Shown in pieces: positions 59,101-64,000 of a stretch of DNA of 64,000 nucleotides. Below the pieces are notes generated by a model. The model did no database searches. It saw only the letters and a program-made list of their open reading frames with translations, and was not told where the DNA came from. A program made the position numbers and the translations under genes. The stretch covers positions 122,468,188 to 122,532,187 of the forward strand of contig OY720636.1 of assembly GCA_963169105.1 (NCBI GenBank). The letters run 5' to 3'. The DNA comes from Ceriagrion tenellum (lineage: Eukaryota; Arthropoda; Insecta; Odonata; Coenagrionidae). Position 1 is the first letter of the stretch. Each line of letters begins with the position of its first letter.

Positions 59101-60441
59101 TTAGGTTTGTTTTCTCATGCATGCTTTTATTTGCATCATTTCAGTGTCTGTTAATTTTACTGATCATTTTTTAGATGCCTCTATTGAATGTCTTGAACTT
59201 TCTTGCTCTAAGTTTGGCTTAACTTGTGCTTGTATTATTCCTTCAGGTTTGAATGATGACAAACTAGAATCTGATGAAGACTTAGATACAAAGAAATTAT
59301 CTCCAGCTAATCTCTTATCATATGCCAGGCAGATAGTGATGGGAATGGTGAGAACACTTAAAATTATTTTAAGACATTATGGCAATATCTGAATCATGTT
59401 TGCATGCATGGTTTGGGTGTGTATGAATGTTTATGGGCAGAGTGCCCAATTGGCTTGAGCATTCAGTGAGGATTGTTTTCAACTCCGCTGATGAATTCTT
59501 TTGCAACAGATTTGTAATGCATCTATGAAATACTGTGAAACAGTGTTTTTGCCCAGTGGTTTTATTCAAATTAAATTAACAGTAATTTGTCAATTCTAGG
59601 CCAGTTCTGATTTTATAACCCTTGGATTTCTATTTTCTTGGTATGAAAATGAATTTGTGTATGTTTTCTCCCATTGAGAATGCTCCCATCAGGTAGCCAA
59701 ATGTATAAGGTGATATAGGTAGGTACAAACCTGCAACTGTCAGTTAACACCTAGTGAACATTAAGACTATATCATTGAAAATTTGGCTTTGCATCACTGG
59801 AGGCTAATTTCCTGAGGACGTGAAATTCAATCAAATAGATGCAGGATAATTTTTTTTGGGAAAAACTATTTTATAAGCAGAGAAATCAAATTTGCATATC
59901 AATATAATGGTTACATTACATGCAATGGATTTTCTTCTTTTGTCCTGTGTACGTCTCTGCTTGATTTGGAGATGAGGACATTGCTCATTGGTGAAGGTGA
60001 ATGTACTGAGATAGATTCATAGCATTTGTTTCATGCCAAGCTATATATGCCATCAACAGTATTACCTCTGTGTTACCTGATTCCCAAATTTTTTGCCCAA
60101 AATGTTAGTTTCAAAAACCTCAGTTAATATAGTTAATGTGTAATTAGCTAAATTTGCATGTGAATCAAGTCAGCAAATCAAGCTCCCCATCACTAAATCA
60201 TAATTCTTTCTGAATTTCAGGAATTTTTAGCTGGACATAAAGTTGTACATCGTGACCTTGCTGCCCGAAATGTACTCATCTGTGGTGATGGATGCACAGT
60301 AAAAATATCAGACTTCGGAATGAGCCGTGATGTTTACTTACAGAATGTTTACTATAAATCGTCTACCCAGGGGAAACTTCCAATTAAATGGATGGCACCA
60401 GAAGCACTGCTGCATAGGATTTATACAACTCACAGTGATGT
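35036..60441 (+). CDS. torso: Receptor tyrosine kinase, Torso-type, 3' end outside window
   Basis: Fifteen exons with GT-AG junctions and compatible phases encode about 925 residues. In order they give a Cys-rich N-terminus (1-85), roughly three fibronectin-III-like domains (86-236, 237-352, 353-480), one membrane helix (about 505-527), a glycine loop GEGAFG, VAVK lysine, a kinase insert (about 737-835), HRDLAARN, DFG and the APE region. The kinase catalyses tyrosine autophosphorylation after ligand binding at the plasma membrane. FNIII ectodomain plus split kinase fits the arthropod Torso receptors for Trunk/PTTH ligands. I infer the name from architecture, not from an alignment. Other FNIII-bearing RTKs remain possible. 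The kinase C-lobe exons are absent. Confidence 0.6.
35572..35661 (+). CDS. torso: Receptor kinase exon 2
   Basis: 30 codons, phase 0 to 0, acceptor TTTTTCACAG and donor GTAAAA. It begins CGKNST and ends NLTNCSFVCL, with potential N-glycosylation sites (NST, NNSS, NLT, NCS) and three Cys. This fits an extracellular disulfide-bonded segment. Confidence 0.7.
35770..35833 (+). CDS. torso: Receptor kinase exon 3
   Basis: 64 nt, phase 0 to 1, acceptor ATTTTTAG and donor GTATGT. It encodes SSPCLMECDCVYD, adding three Cys to the N-terminal Cys-rich region. The intron before it is only 108 bp. Confidence 0.65.
35834..37627. other. Intron with Penelope-related fragment
   Basis: The intron is 1,794 bp. 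Most is AT-rich without a recognised element. The distal part holds the inverted-repeat fragment at 37,252-37,375, described separately. Confidence 0.5.
37252..37375. mobile_element. Small inverted-repeat element with hammerhead-like motif
   Basis: The arms 37,252-37,273 (AATCACAAAATGAGCAAATT plus CC) and 37,354-37,375 match at 21 of 22 positions. Read on the minus strand the interior has AGATGATGCAGTAAT followed by CGAAACCTAGG. This resembles the GATGATG-GAAAC hairpin motif of Penelope-type 3' regions. It is probably a non-autonomous or truncated derivative. Confidence 0.45.
37628..37947 (+). CDS. torso: Receptor kinase exon 4, FNIII 1
   Basis: 320 nt, phase 1 to 0, acceptor TTGACTAG and donor GTAAGA. 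It reads ELILKHPWYITDVDLHC, then MEVTAYISWKIQ, and ends with FAVQLWLDNSDTWENVGE. The W-containing strand and later hydrophobic strand suit the first half of a fibronectin-III domain. It carries the NGT site for N-glycosylation. Confidence 0.7.
38890..39072. mobile_element. MITE, copy B of a local family
   Basis: The left end AAGGTCCCTTTACACAATAC and the right end, in reverse complement AAGCTGCTTTACATTATAC, are both followed by ATTTTAT. They match copy A at 21,886-22,088 in order and spacing. TTAAAGG-like bases flank both sides. It ends about 55 bp before the next coding exon, close to its branch-point region. Confidence 0.5.
39127..39259 (+). CDS. torso: Receptor kinase exon 5, FNIII 1
   Basis: 133 nt, phase 0 to 1, acceptor TTTTCAG and donor GTATAA. 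It encodes LDHLCPNISFQVKVQGLDV and ends PWIRTTEG. The F-x-V-x-V strand and closing T-x-E fit the second half of a fibronectin-III domain. Confidence 0.75.
40092..40223 (+). CDS. torso: Receptor kinase exon 6, FNIII 2
   Basis: 132 nt, phase 1 to 1, acceptor TTATTTCAG and donor GTTTAT. It encodes AKVKPEMVKEIWVNKMFPG, a basic loop and LNVEIMWEPNEG. The pattern of a V-x-I-x-W strand followed by P-N-E-G matches the start of a fibronectin-III domain. Confidence 0.7.
40414..40442 (+). CDS. torso: Receptor kinase microexon 7 (29 nt)
   Basis: The exon before ends in phase 1 and the exon after (44,841) is open only in phase 0, so a phase 1 to 0 exon is required between them. TTCATTCAG followed by 29 nt encoding GDRVKEIRP and the donor GTAATA supplies this exactly. 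Its shortness means chance cannot be excluded. Confidence 0.5.
40967..41108. repeat. Diverged tandem duplication, period 75
   Basis: GATCTCTGCCAT at 40,967 and at 41,042 begin two related units that share CGTCGTCC, TATTGC/AATTGC and a GACCTT/GACTTT segment. The two differ at many positions, so the duplication is old. Confidence 0.45.
41504..42510 (-). pseudogene. LINE ORF2 fragment interrupted by a hAT MITE
   Basis: On the minus strand one reads AALKKLDFVKRIIGS, then after the inserted MITE KERCYFALVRPHLEYPVSI, KINKIQRKAAHFIKNYYK, PLETWRLHTRLRLPDKF and PHYISRSD. This is the post-palm region of a non-LTR reverse transcriptase, of the same family as 23,590-24,077. The 3' end at about 41,504 carries the TGTAGATGTAGATG-type tail. 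It is 5' truncated and interrupted by the insertion at 42,062-42,402. Confidence 0.8.
42062..42402. mobile_element. hAT-like MITE with 8-bp target duplication
   Basis: The 341-bp element begins CAGGCCCGATTCTATAAC, and its other end in reverse complement is CAGGCCCGTTTTTAAC. The flanking octamers CCGAGGCC (42,054-42,061) and CCGAGGAC (42,403-42,410) match at 7 of 8 positions, as expected for hAT insertion. Removing it restores the LINE reading frame in which it lies. There is no ORF, so it was mobilised by a transposase made elsewhere. Confidence 0.75.
44841..45027 (+). CDS. torso: Receptor kinase exon 8, FNIII 2
   Basis: 187 nt, phase 0 to 1, acceptor TTTGGTCAG and donor GTGAGC. It encodes PKANFQILLKDIEYSTDYSL, then KIVAVYPERDKYE, a typical L-x-x-x-x-Y-x-L-x-V-x-A-V fibronectin-III ending. 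CLYFKSLSCEEIW and FTIC follow, contributing three Cys. Confidence 0.75.
45146..45429 (+). CDS. torso: Receptor kinase exon 9, FNIII 3
   Basis: 284 nt, phase 1 to 0, acceptor TATTTCACAG and donor GTAAGT. It starts PPPAPENYTYEL and has DLKIIWSLPDYAM, which is the beginning of a third fibronectin-III domain. N-linked sites NYT, NST and NDS are present. It ends LKFQVSY. Confidence 0.75.
45662..47319 (+). mobile_element. Degenerate pogo/Tigger-like DNA transposon with nested SINE
   Basis: The left end reads TACTGTAATTTTCCCATTAT and the right end in reverse complement TACCGTAATTTTCCGTATAT, each followed inward by sites similar to GCGTATTATACATGG. This gives terminal inverted repeats with a TA flank. 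Inside, about 46,500-47,125, plus frames contain DLVIIPGGMTSQLEGMDV and RKEWNEW, a DDE transposase signature of the pogo/CENP-B family, with stops and shifts. The 5' half of the transposase is missing or unreadable and a SINE sits at 46,067-46,359. It is inactive. Confidence 0.65.
46039..46382 (+). mobile_element. tRNA-derived SINE with long direct repeats
   Basis: The head carries B box GGGTTCAAATCC at about 46,119-46,130. It is followed by a core with CCATCGGATGAGACGTTAAA and GCGCCTTTCGTTAAGAG, which recalls conserved cores found in several invertebrate SINE families (recalled from memory, not aligned). The flanking repeats 46,039-46,066 and 46,360-46,382 share TCCAGTCCAAT and CCGATNTACTAG, unusually long for a SINE target duplication. 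It is inserted inside the pogo-like element. Confidence 0.6.
48005..48795 (+). pseudogene. Tigger/CENP-B-type transposase relic
   Basis: Broken plus frames read GFQISEDDIMKKAVEVSREL, GAKSVSF, TQMVAATADG, KRGMLVLDAFTVHLK (in part shifted) and DVVIIKPFKGD. These strings match in order the helix-turn-helix C-terminal part and the DDE catalytic core of pogo-superfamily transposases. Several stops and frameshifts show it is dead. No terminal repeats were located. It is separate from the element at 45.7-47.3 kb. Confidence 0.65.
49057..49156. repeat. 100-bp near-perfect palindrome
   Basis: TATACCCATCAAGGCT (49,057-49,072) is matched exactly by AGCCTTGATGGGTATA (49,141-49,156). The inner arms, up to AAAAATGT(T)AAAA, differ at only a few positions around a CATACATACATA centre. 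It is consistent with a tiny hairpin MITE. The intronic RNA would form a long stem. Confidence 0.65.
50160..50412 (-). mobile_element. 5S rRNA-derived SINE, copy 1
   Basis: Read on the minus strand the head contains GGTTCCCGTCAGATCGCTGA, AATTAAGCAACGTTGG and GGTTGGATGGGTGACC. These align with the internal control region of 5S rRNA (AGTTAAGCAACGTCGGGCC ... TTGGATGGGTGACC). An unrelated body follows, with ACCCTGTCTGCAAGTGGCAT and GAGAGCTCCAGAAGGCTCTC. It is a SINE of the 5S (SINE3) type, not a 5S gene, because only the 5' part of 5S is kept. Confidence 0.75.
50600..51036 (-). mobile_element. 5S rRNA-derived SINE, copy 2, interrupted
   Basis: The minus strand has AGTTCCCATATGATTACTGA and AGTTAAGCAATGTAGGGCCC near 50,955-51,000. 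The matching WGGATGAGTGACC and body (CCCCTGTCTGCATGTGGCAG) lie at about 50,600-50,737. About 210 bp of unrelated DNA (50,738-50,946) splits the copy inside the 5S part. The segment order matches copy 1, so the two are one family. Confidence 0.7.
51490..51645 (-). mobile_element. Old tRNA-derived SINE copy
   Basis: On the minus strand GATGCCAAGGTAAATGGATA and AGAGCACTTGG are followed by CCAGGTTTGAGTGCCAGTC, a mutated B box, and then AAATTTTCTTCTGAGATATTT. The order parallels the SINE at 30,236-30,453, with many substitutions. Confidence 0.5.
52092..52379 (+). CDS. torso: Receptor kinase exon 10, membrane exon
   Basis: 96 codons, phase 0 to 0, acceptor TTTGTTTTAG and donor GTATGA. It completes the third FNIII domain (LVVTILCESEGG), then has a juxtamembrane segment and one hydrophobic helix, VMYWAVIFVTLLALTIFLLF (about 52,263-52,322). 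A basic stop-transfer run RRWRKQ follows. The topology is single-pass with the kinase in the cytosol. Confidence 0.85.
52780..53104 (+). CDS. torso: Receptor kinase exon 11, kinase N-lobe
   Basis: 325 nt, phase 0 to 1, acceptor AATTTGCAG and donor GTAAGC. An acidic juxtamembrane stretch precedes the glycine-rich loop GEGAFG (52,963-52,980). The ATP-anchoring lysine lies in VVAVKML (codon 53,092-53,094). An unusually long acidic and polar loop (TDSYDIDDKRNPINRSGS) lies between the glycine loop strand and the lysine strand. Confidence 0.9.
53572..55297. repeat. Duplicated segment, copy 1
   Basis: Identical, as far as I can compare, to 62,275-64,000 with a constant offset of 8,703. The copy includes about 306 bp of left flank, the complete LINE fragment with its target duplications, and at least 188 bp of right flank. 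Its right limit is unknown because the second copy is cut by the window edge. Confidence 0.9.
53889..55098 (-). pseudogene. 5'-truncated non-LTR retrotransposon, copy 1
   Basis: The minus frames give palm motifs (KVFLVFIDLEKAFDTVDW, FADDIVTLAES), then LLYGCVSWTLRKMEK and IGHVLRH, and end in a GATGATGATG tail at 53,889. This suits an RTE-like or similar clade. The 11-bp direct repeats CTCAAGGATAT (53,878-53,888 and 55,099-55,109) are the target duplication. A 1-nt deletion near 54,770, a TAG near 54,475 and a 1-nt deletion near 54,150 break the ORF. The 5' end is truncated before the first palm block. Confidence 0.85.
55413..55490 (-). mobile_element. Pogo/Tigger-type terminal fragment
   Basis: Read on the minus strand it starts CAGTAGAACATTGATCTATC and continues with GATCAATGCGTG. 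It is related to the end at 60,970. Only one terminus is present. Confidence 0.45.
55835..55940 (-). pseudogene. Short LINE 3' trace
   Basis: GGGAGTGTATTTAGTGGAGC followed by GAAAGAGTTTTTGTACC closely matches the 3' untranslated part of the LINE at 41,504-42,510 (same strand order at about 41,620-41,700). The rest of the element is lost. Confidence 0.55.
57053..57306 (+). CDS. torso: Receptor kinase exon 12, helix C and hinge
   Basis: 254 nt, phase 1 to 0, acceptor TAATTTGCAG and donor GTAAGT. It encodes REGASAEEEKQLIHEMETLK, with the helix C glutamate that salt-bridges the ATP lysine, then HPNVVSLIGCHTR and LLLLIVEHCALGDLQSYLQK up to the hinge and helix D. This is a standard RTK class III/Torso-like arrangement. 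It lies within the possible 8.7-kb duplicated unit. Confidence 0.9.
57759..58294. mobile_element. Foldback/MITE rich in GGCCACA
   Basis: The left end, CCTGGTGAAAATGGCC, and the right end in reverse complement, CCTCGTGAAAATGGCC, are both followed by ACAGGTAATTTATGTGGCC. These form terminal repeats of about 35-45 bp, the left one with a 10-bp insertion. The interior is packed with TGTGGCCATGGCCACA palindromes and GTGTTC repeats and has no ORF of its own. No target duplication is evident. Confidence 0.6.
58800..59046 (+). CDS. torso: Receptor kinase exon 13, kinase insert
   Basis: 247 nt, phase 0 to 1, acceptor CTTTTACAG and donor GTTAGC. It starts VWRESGTFDS and is polar, Ser- and Lys-rich with several Tyr (KYINEIP, LKYATLD). 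It has no fold signature, as expected for the insert between helix D and helix E of a split kinase. Such Tyr can serve as docking sites, but this is inferred. Confidence 0.75.
59247..59347 (+). CDS. torso: Receptor kinase exon 14, insert end and helix E
   Basis: 101 nt, phase 1 to 0, acceptor ATTCCTTCAG and donor GTGAGA. An acidic end of the insert (ESDEDLDTKKLS) leads into NLLSYARQIVMGM, the helix E start that precedes the catalytic loop. The intron on its left is only 200 bp. Confidence 0.85.
60221..60441 (+). CDS. torso: Receptor kinase exon 15, catalytic loop and activation segment
   Basis: 221 nt, phase 0 to 2, acceptor GAATTTCAG and donor GTAAGG. HRDLAARN (Asp codon 60,254-60,256), DFG (60,311-60,319), an activation loop with Tyr in DVYLQNVYYKSS and KLPIKWMAPEALLHRIY are all intact. 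It ends in SDV, so the next exon should begin with the WSFG block. No such exon is present up to 62,274. Confidence 0.93.
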
Positions 60442-62274
60442 GTAAGGCATTATTATCCCATTTCAAAACTACTTTTGTGTAGGTATTACCAAAAGTGTTC
60501 TTATTTATTTATTAATGGCCTTAAAAACTTGTATGCCATGTTTATTTATGTTCGACACATGTTTGGCAGTGGTGCAAATTTCTCTCCCATGATTTGATAA
60601 TTATTCAGTCTTAATTTTGCCTATCTCCTTCAATCATCAACGTTGCTACCTATTCTCTTTTTCTGAGTTGTAAATAAAATCTTCTTTCTCTCTGTATCTC
60701 ATCCTGCTCTAACAGGTCGATTTCATAATCCTTTCCCTAACTTGCCACTATCCAAAAGGTTTTAGTTCCAATTGGTGATTAATTGTTTGATTATTTAGCT
60801 TTTTTGTTCAAAGGTACCAATTAATTTGTGTCTTTGTCTCTGGGTGTGACCCGTAATGCACTGATTGTTTTCATACACTCTAGAGATGAATACATAAATG
60901 ATATGCCATGATAAGATAGTGGATTTAGTTGTTGCTCTTTGTCATTGCTGATGTCATTTCCAAACTGTGCAGTAGAACCTCGATCTATTGTTCTCGCATT
61001 GATCGTTTTCCTGCTTCAATCGTTCGCCGTCTTTGGTCCCGAATGTAGTTCCATGCAGATAACGTTATTAATTCCTGTATCCATCGTTCTCCTAAGTATC
61101 GTTTTCCCGCTTCGATTGTTTCCAAATCACGGTCCCCACATCGCAATGCCCGCATTCATTGTTTGAAAAAGACGAAACAAAAAATTTACACTGAAGTAAG
61201 ATTTGGGGATTTTTGCGGCGCTCCGCAGCAGGAAAGGAGGAGGGGGAGGGAGTTAGGCGACATGCGGCGCAGGAAGGACAGGTAGCCCTTGCCGTCCAGT
61301 CCCTTCTTATCTTTGTGGCCCAAAATCCATCCTAGAGGACAATTGGCATTCCTCCTTTCCTACCCGAATGAGTCCCTACCTCGCTCTTTAGCGGCCGCAT
61401 TCCTTCGCCATGAGCTTCTAACCTTTCTTCCTATTATCGTCTAAATGCTCTCTTACCAGTAGTTGTCATATGCTCGCTCTCGGCACCATATCAAGAACTG
61501 ATATAACCCATGTGGGTAAATATCAACGGATTTCCTTGGTGTTTGGTATCAAATGTAACAGAAAATAACGGACAAACTTCATATAATACTTGTTCTGTAG
61601 ATTTTTGCCGATTAAAAACTTTAGCAAAATTAACTGACGTTCCACAAATACGCCCCTCAGTGGGTGGGGCCCTTTCCCCGGAAAGGGTCGGGAGGGTCAA
61701 AAGTCTTCCACCTGCCCTGTCCCTCCCAGCGGAAAACAGGGTCCCCCCAATTACCTGTCTCACCCAATTCTTGCAACCAGTGCATTATTTCAAATGACGT
61801 GGGCTTAAATGGGGGAGGGGCTGAGGGAAGGGAGGGAGGTGGGGTTTCTCGTCATGTGACTCTCGTGGAACCAACCAGAGGACAGCAGGTGTGGCTGGTA
61901 ACCTTGGAAATTCAGTCATTCCCTGACCTTCGTCATGGTCACTTCGTGGGTTTCTAGTAATTGCGGCCAAACCATACGTGATCTGTGCTCTTTCATTTTT
62001 CTATTTTTTCCGTGTTTAGCCAGTTAAAGTGGGTATTTATGTCTATTCATTTTCATGAAGTATTTATTTCTGAGCCTAAAGCCGAAACTGTTCAAAATAG
62101 GTGTTTTAAGATGGCTGAAGGTAACGCATATGTTTCAACCATTAGTTTGTCGTAGTGGAAGTCCTGCGAGCATGGGCTAAGTTCCTTCTCGTCCGTTGTC
62201 TGATGTGGGCTTGCATTGCCAGAAATGTTTTTTTTTTTGTTTTTTAGGCACCGTGACCCATCAAAATGATTTAT
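60442..62274. other. Intron (donor side) with transposon end and G-rich patches
   Basis: No exon encoding the expected W-S-F-G block was found. A pogo-type end starts at 60,970. GC-rich DNA follows, with a polypurine patch at 61,220-61,260, a small hairpin (CCCTTTCC/GGAAAGGG, 61,670-61,687) and a G-run cluster at 61,811-61,844. Confidence 0.55.
60970..61170 (+). mobile_element. Pogo/Tigger-type terminal fragment
   Basis: It begins CAGTAGAACCTCGATCTATT and continues with repeated ATCGTT(C/T)(C/T)C blocks, typical of pogo/Tigger ends. The opposite end and a transposase are not visible, so this is a relic of uncertain length. Confidence 0.5.
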
Positions 62275-64000
62275 TCTTCTGAAATTGGTGTTTGTTTAGT
62301 AATGCCAAGCCGAATTCCAACTGCCGATATCGGACTTCGTCATTTCAACCCAATTGCCCGCTAACTTTTGCCTCTCTGAACCAGATGGCGATATCCTGCT
62401 ACACCTCTCTTGCTCTATGCCTCGTGGGTTGCGTGATTGCTCCAGATAAACAAGAGTACACTTGGTAGCGTCAAGCTCGCTCCATCTTTAACGGGTGGCA
62501 CTCCTCCATCAGCGGAGCACCATGGAAAGCATGACAAAAGATTACATCCTCCCCCACAAATTTTAGGTACGCTTCTCACCCTCAAGGATATCATCATCAT
62601 CTTCTAAAGGCTAAGCCTTGTCTCTGCAGCCATGTGTCCCTGTGTACTGCAGCTCTCTTCAAATCAACATACGTTTTTAATCCCAACGTACTTCGTACAT
62701 CATCTAGGAACTTCTTCCTTGGCCTTCCTCTGCTTCTCTTGCCGAGCACCTTCCCCTCCATTATATTTTCTAAAAAATTATTATGTCGAAGAACATGACC
62801 AATGAATTTAACCTTCCTTTGTTCCATCTCTTTTATCAGTCTTCTTTCTTCTTTTATTTTTCCCTCAGCACCTCTTCATTGCTCTTTCTGTCAGTCCATC
62901 TTGTTTTTATCATCCTCCTCCATATCCACATTTCCATAGCTTCCAACCGCGACTTTTCCATCTTTCTCAATGTCCAGCTTACACAGCCATATAACAGTGT
63001 GCTCCATAGAAACGTTTTCGCAAAAGATTTCCTTGTTTCTACTTGAATATGGCTATTTCCTAGAATATGTTTTTTATTTTCATATGCCTTCTTTGCCAAG
63101 GCTATCCTTCTTTTTAATGCAGAGGTGCTTCTGTTATCTCTTGAAATTATGCTCCCAAGGTAGCTGAACTCTTCAACCTATTTTATTACCGATCCCCCTA
63201 TCATTATATTTACATTGGGTTCATTTTCGTGTCTAGATACCGTCATAGCTTTGGTTTTCTTCACATTTATTTTCAATTTCCATTTTGCCAAAACTGTGGA
63301 CAAGATTCGGAGCATTCTATTCATATCTTTGACTGATTCTGCCAGGGTCACAATATCATCAGCAAAGCTAATGCAGTGAATTCTTCTTCCATTTATTTGG
63401 ATGCCTTTAATTTTCTCCTTCATAGTTTTTATAGCCTCTTCAATATATAGATTGAACAAGTATGGTGAAAGTGGACATCCTTGCCTACTCCTCTCCTGAT
63501 CATTGCTTCTTTTTCATTTCCATTTATTGTGATTAGGGTGCTCTGGTTCTGGTATAGTTGAAATACAAGCCTTCTGTCTCTGAAGTCTATTCCTACTTTC
63601 CTCATGGTTTCAAACATTTGTTTCCAGTCCACAGTGTCGAATGCTTTTTCCAGATCAATGAAAACAAGAAAAACTTTCCTGTTCATATCTAGCCTTCTTT
63701 CTAGTATCAGGTGCAATGCTAAAATAGCTTCTCTCGTACCTTTACCTTCCCGGAAACCAAATTGATCTTCCCCAATGTATTCCTCCACTTTATTTTTTAT
63801 TCTCAAGGATATTTGAAACTAATAAATTTCTATGCATGGATAGGTTGGTGTGTGGGCTTGAGGATCATCCAATAACATGATAATGACCTTGTTTATTTAC
63901 TTTTATCATCCGAGATACCATTGGGATATGTAATATGTACTAATAAAATATTTTGAACAGTTAGTAGTCAAACGTAAAATTAGAGATGCACTAAGTATTT
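62275..64000. repeat. Duplicated segment, copy 2, runs off the window
   Basis: Matches 53,572-55,297 base for base in every stretch I compared, without indels. The homology begins at TCTTCTGAAATTGG (the preceding bases differ) and is still continuing at the last base. A tandem duplication of an 8,703-bp unit is the simplest reading. An assembly artefact is the main alternative. Confidence 0.9.
62592..63801 (-). pseudogene. 5'-truncated non-LTR retrotransposon, copy 2
   Basis: Same element fragment as 53,889-55,098, with the same palm frames, the same premature TAG, the same two frameshifts and the same 11-bp direct repeats CTCAAGGATAT at its ends (62,581-62,591 and 63,802-63,812). It was copied together with its flanks and did not insert independently. 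Confidence 0.88.

Noticed and set aside
1..64000. Prokaryotic operon, CRISPR array or phage-like defence system
   Set aside because: No regular spaced repeats with unique spacers, no clustered intact ORFs and no ribosome-binding-site pattern. Gene structure is eukaryotic throughout.

Overview
The window is nuclear DNA from an animal, most likely an insect or another arthropod. The one recognisable gene is split by GT-AG introns, intergenic DNA is AT-rich, and the repeats are typical of arthropods: a Penelope-like retroelement with a GIY-YIG nuclease, non-LTR retrotransposon fragments, tRNA- and 5S-rRNA-derived SINEs, hAT- and pogo-type DNA transposon remains and MITEs. There is no operon, prokaryotic gene cluster or CRISPR array. 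The species cannot be named from the sequence.

Bases 1 to about 31,000 hold no host gene I can support. Most of it is AT-rich DNA with a few relics. The main feature is a nested insertion at 14.65-19.93 kb. Outer inverted repeats rich in GAGTGA enclose a tRNA-derived SINE and a Penelope-like composite. In the composite two copies of one element lie head to head (15,313-17,181 minus; 17,206-19,290 plus), forming a palindrome with arms of about 2.04 kb around a 206-bp spacer. A 13-bp direct repeat flanks the pair, so it appears to have inserted as one unit. Both ORFs are open and encode identical proteins. The shared 3' region carries a candidate hammerhead-like core.

From about 31.6 or 35.0 kb to 60.44 kb a receptor tyrosine kinase gene runs on the plus strand. 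Fifteen exons join with consistent splice phases. They encode a Cys-rich N-terminal segment, about three fibronectin-III-like domains, one transmembrane helix, the kinase N-lobe, a kinase insert, and the catalytic and activation segments. This layout fits the arthropod Torso class. A possible signal-peptide exon lies at 31,612-31,812. The exons for the kinase C-lobe are not in the window. The introns contain LINE fragments, a hAT-like MITE with 8-bp target duplication inserted in a LINE, a pogo-like element carrying a SINE, a Tigger/CENP-B-type transposase relic, 5S SINEs and several hairpins.

The last 1,726 bases (62,275-64,000) repeat 53,572-55,297 at a constant offset of 8,703 bp with no difference seen. 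The repeat includes one 5'-truncated LINE with the same target-site duplication, the same disabling lesions and the same unique flanks. It is therefore a segmental duplication or an assembly artefact, not two insertions. If it is a tandem copy of an 8.7-kb unit, four kinase exons (823 nt in total, not a multiple of three) would be repeated beyond the window edge.
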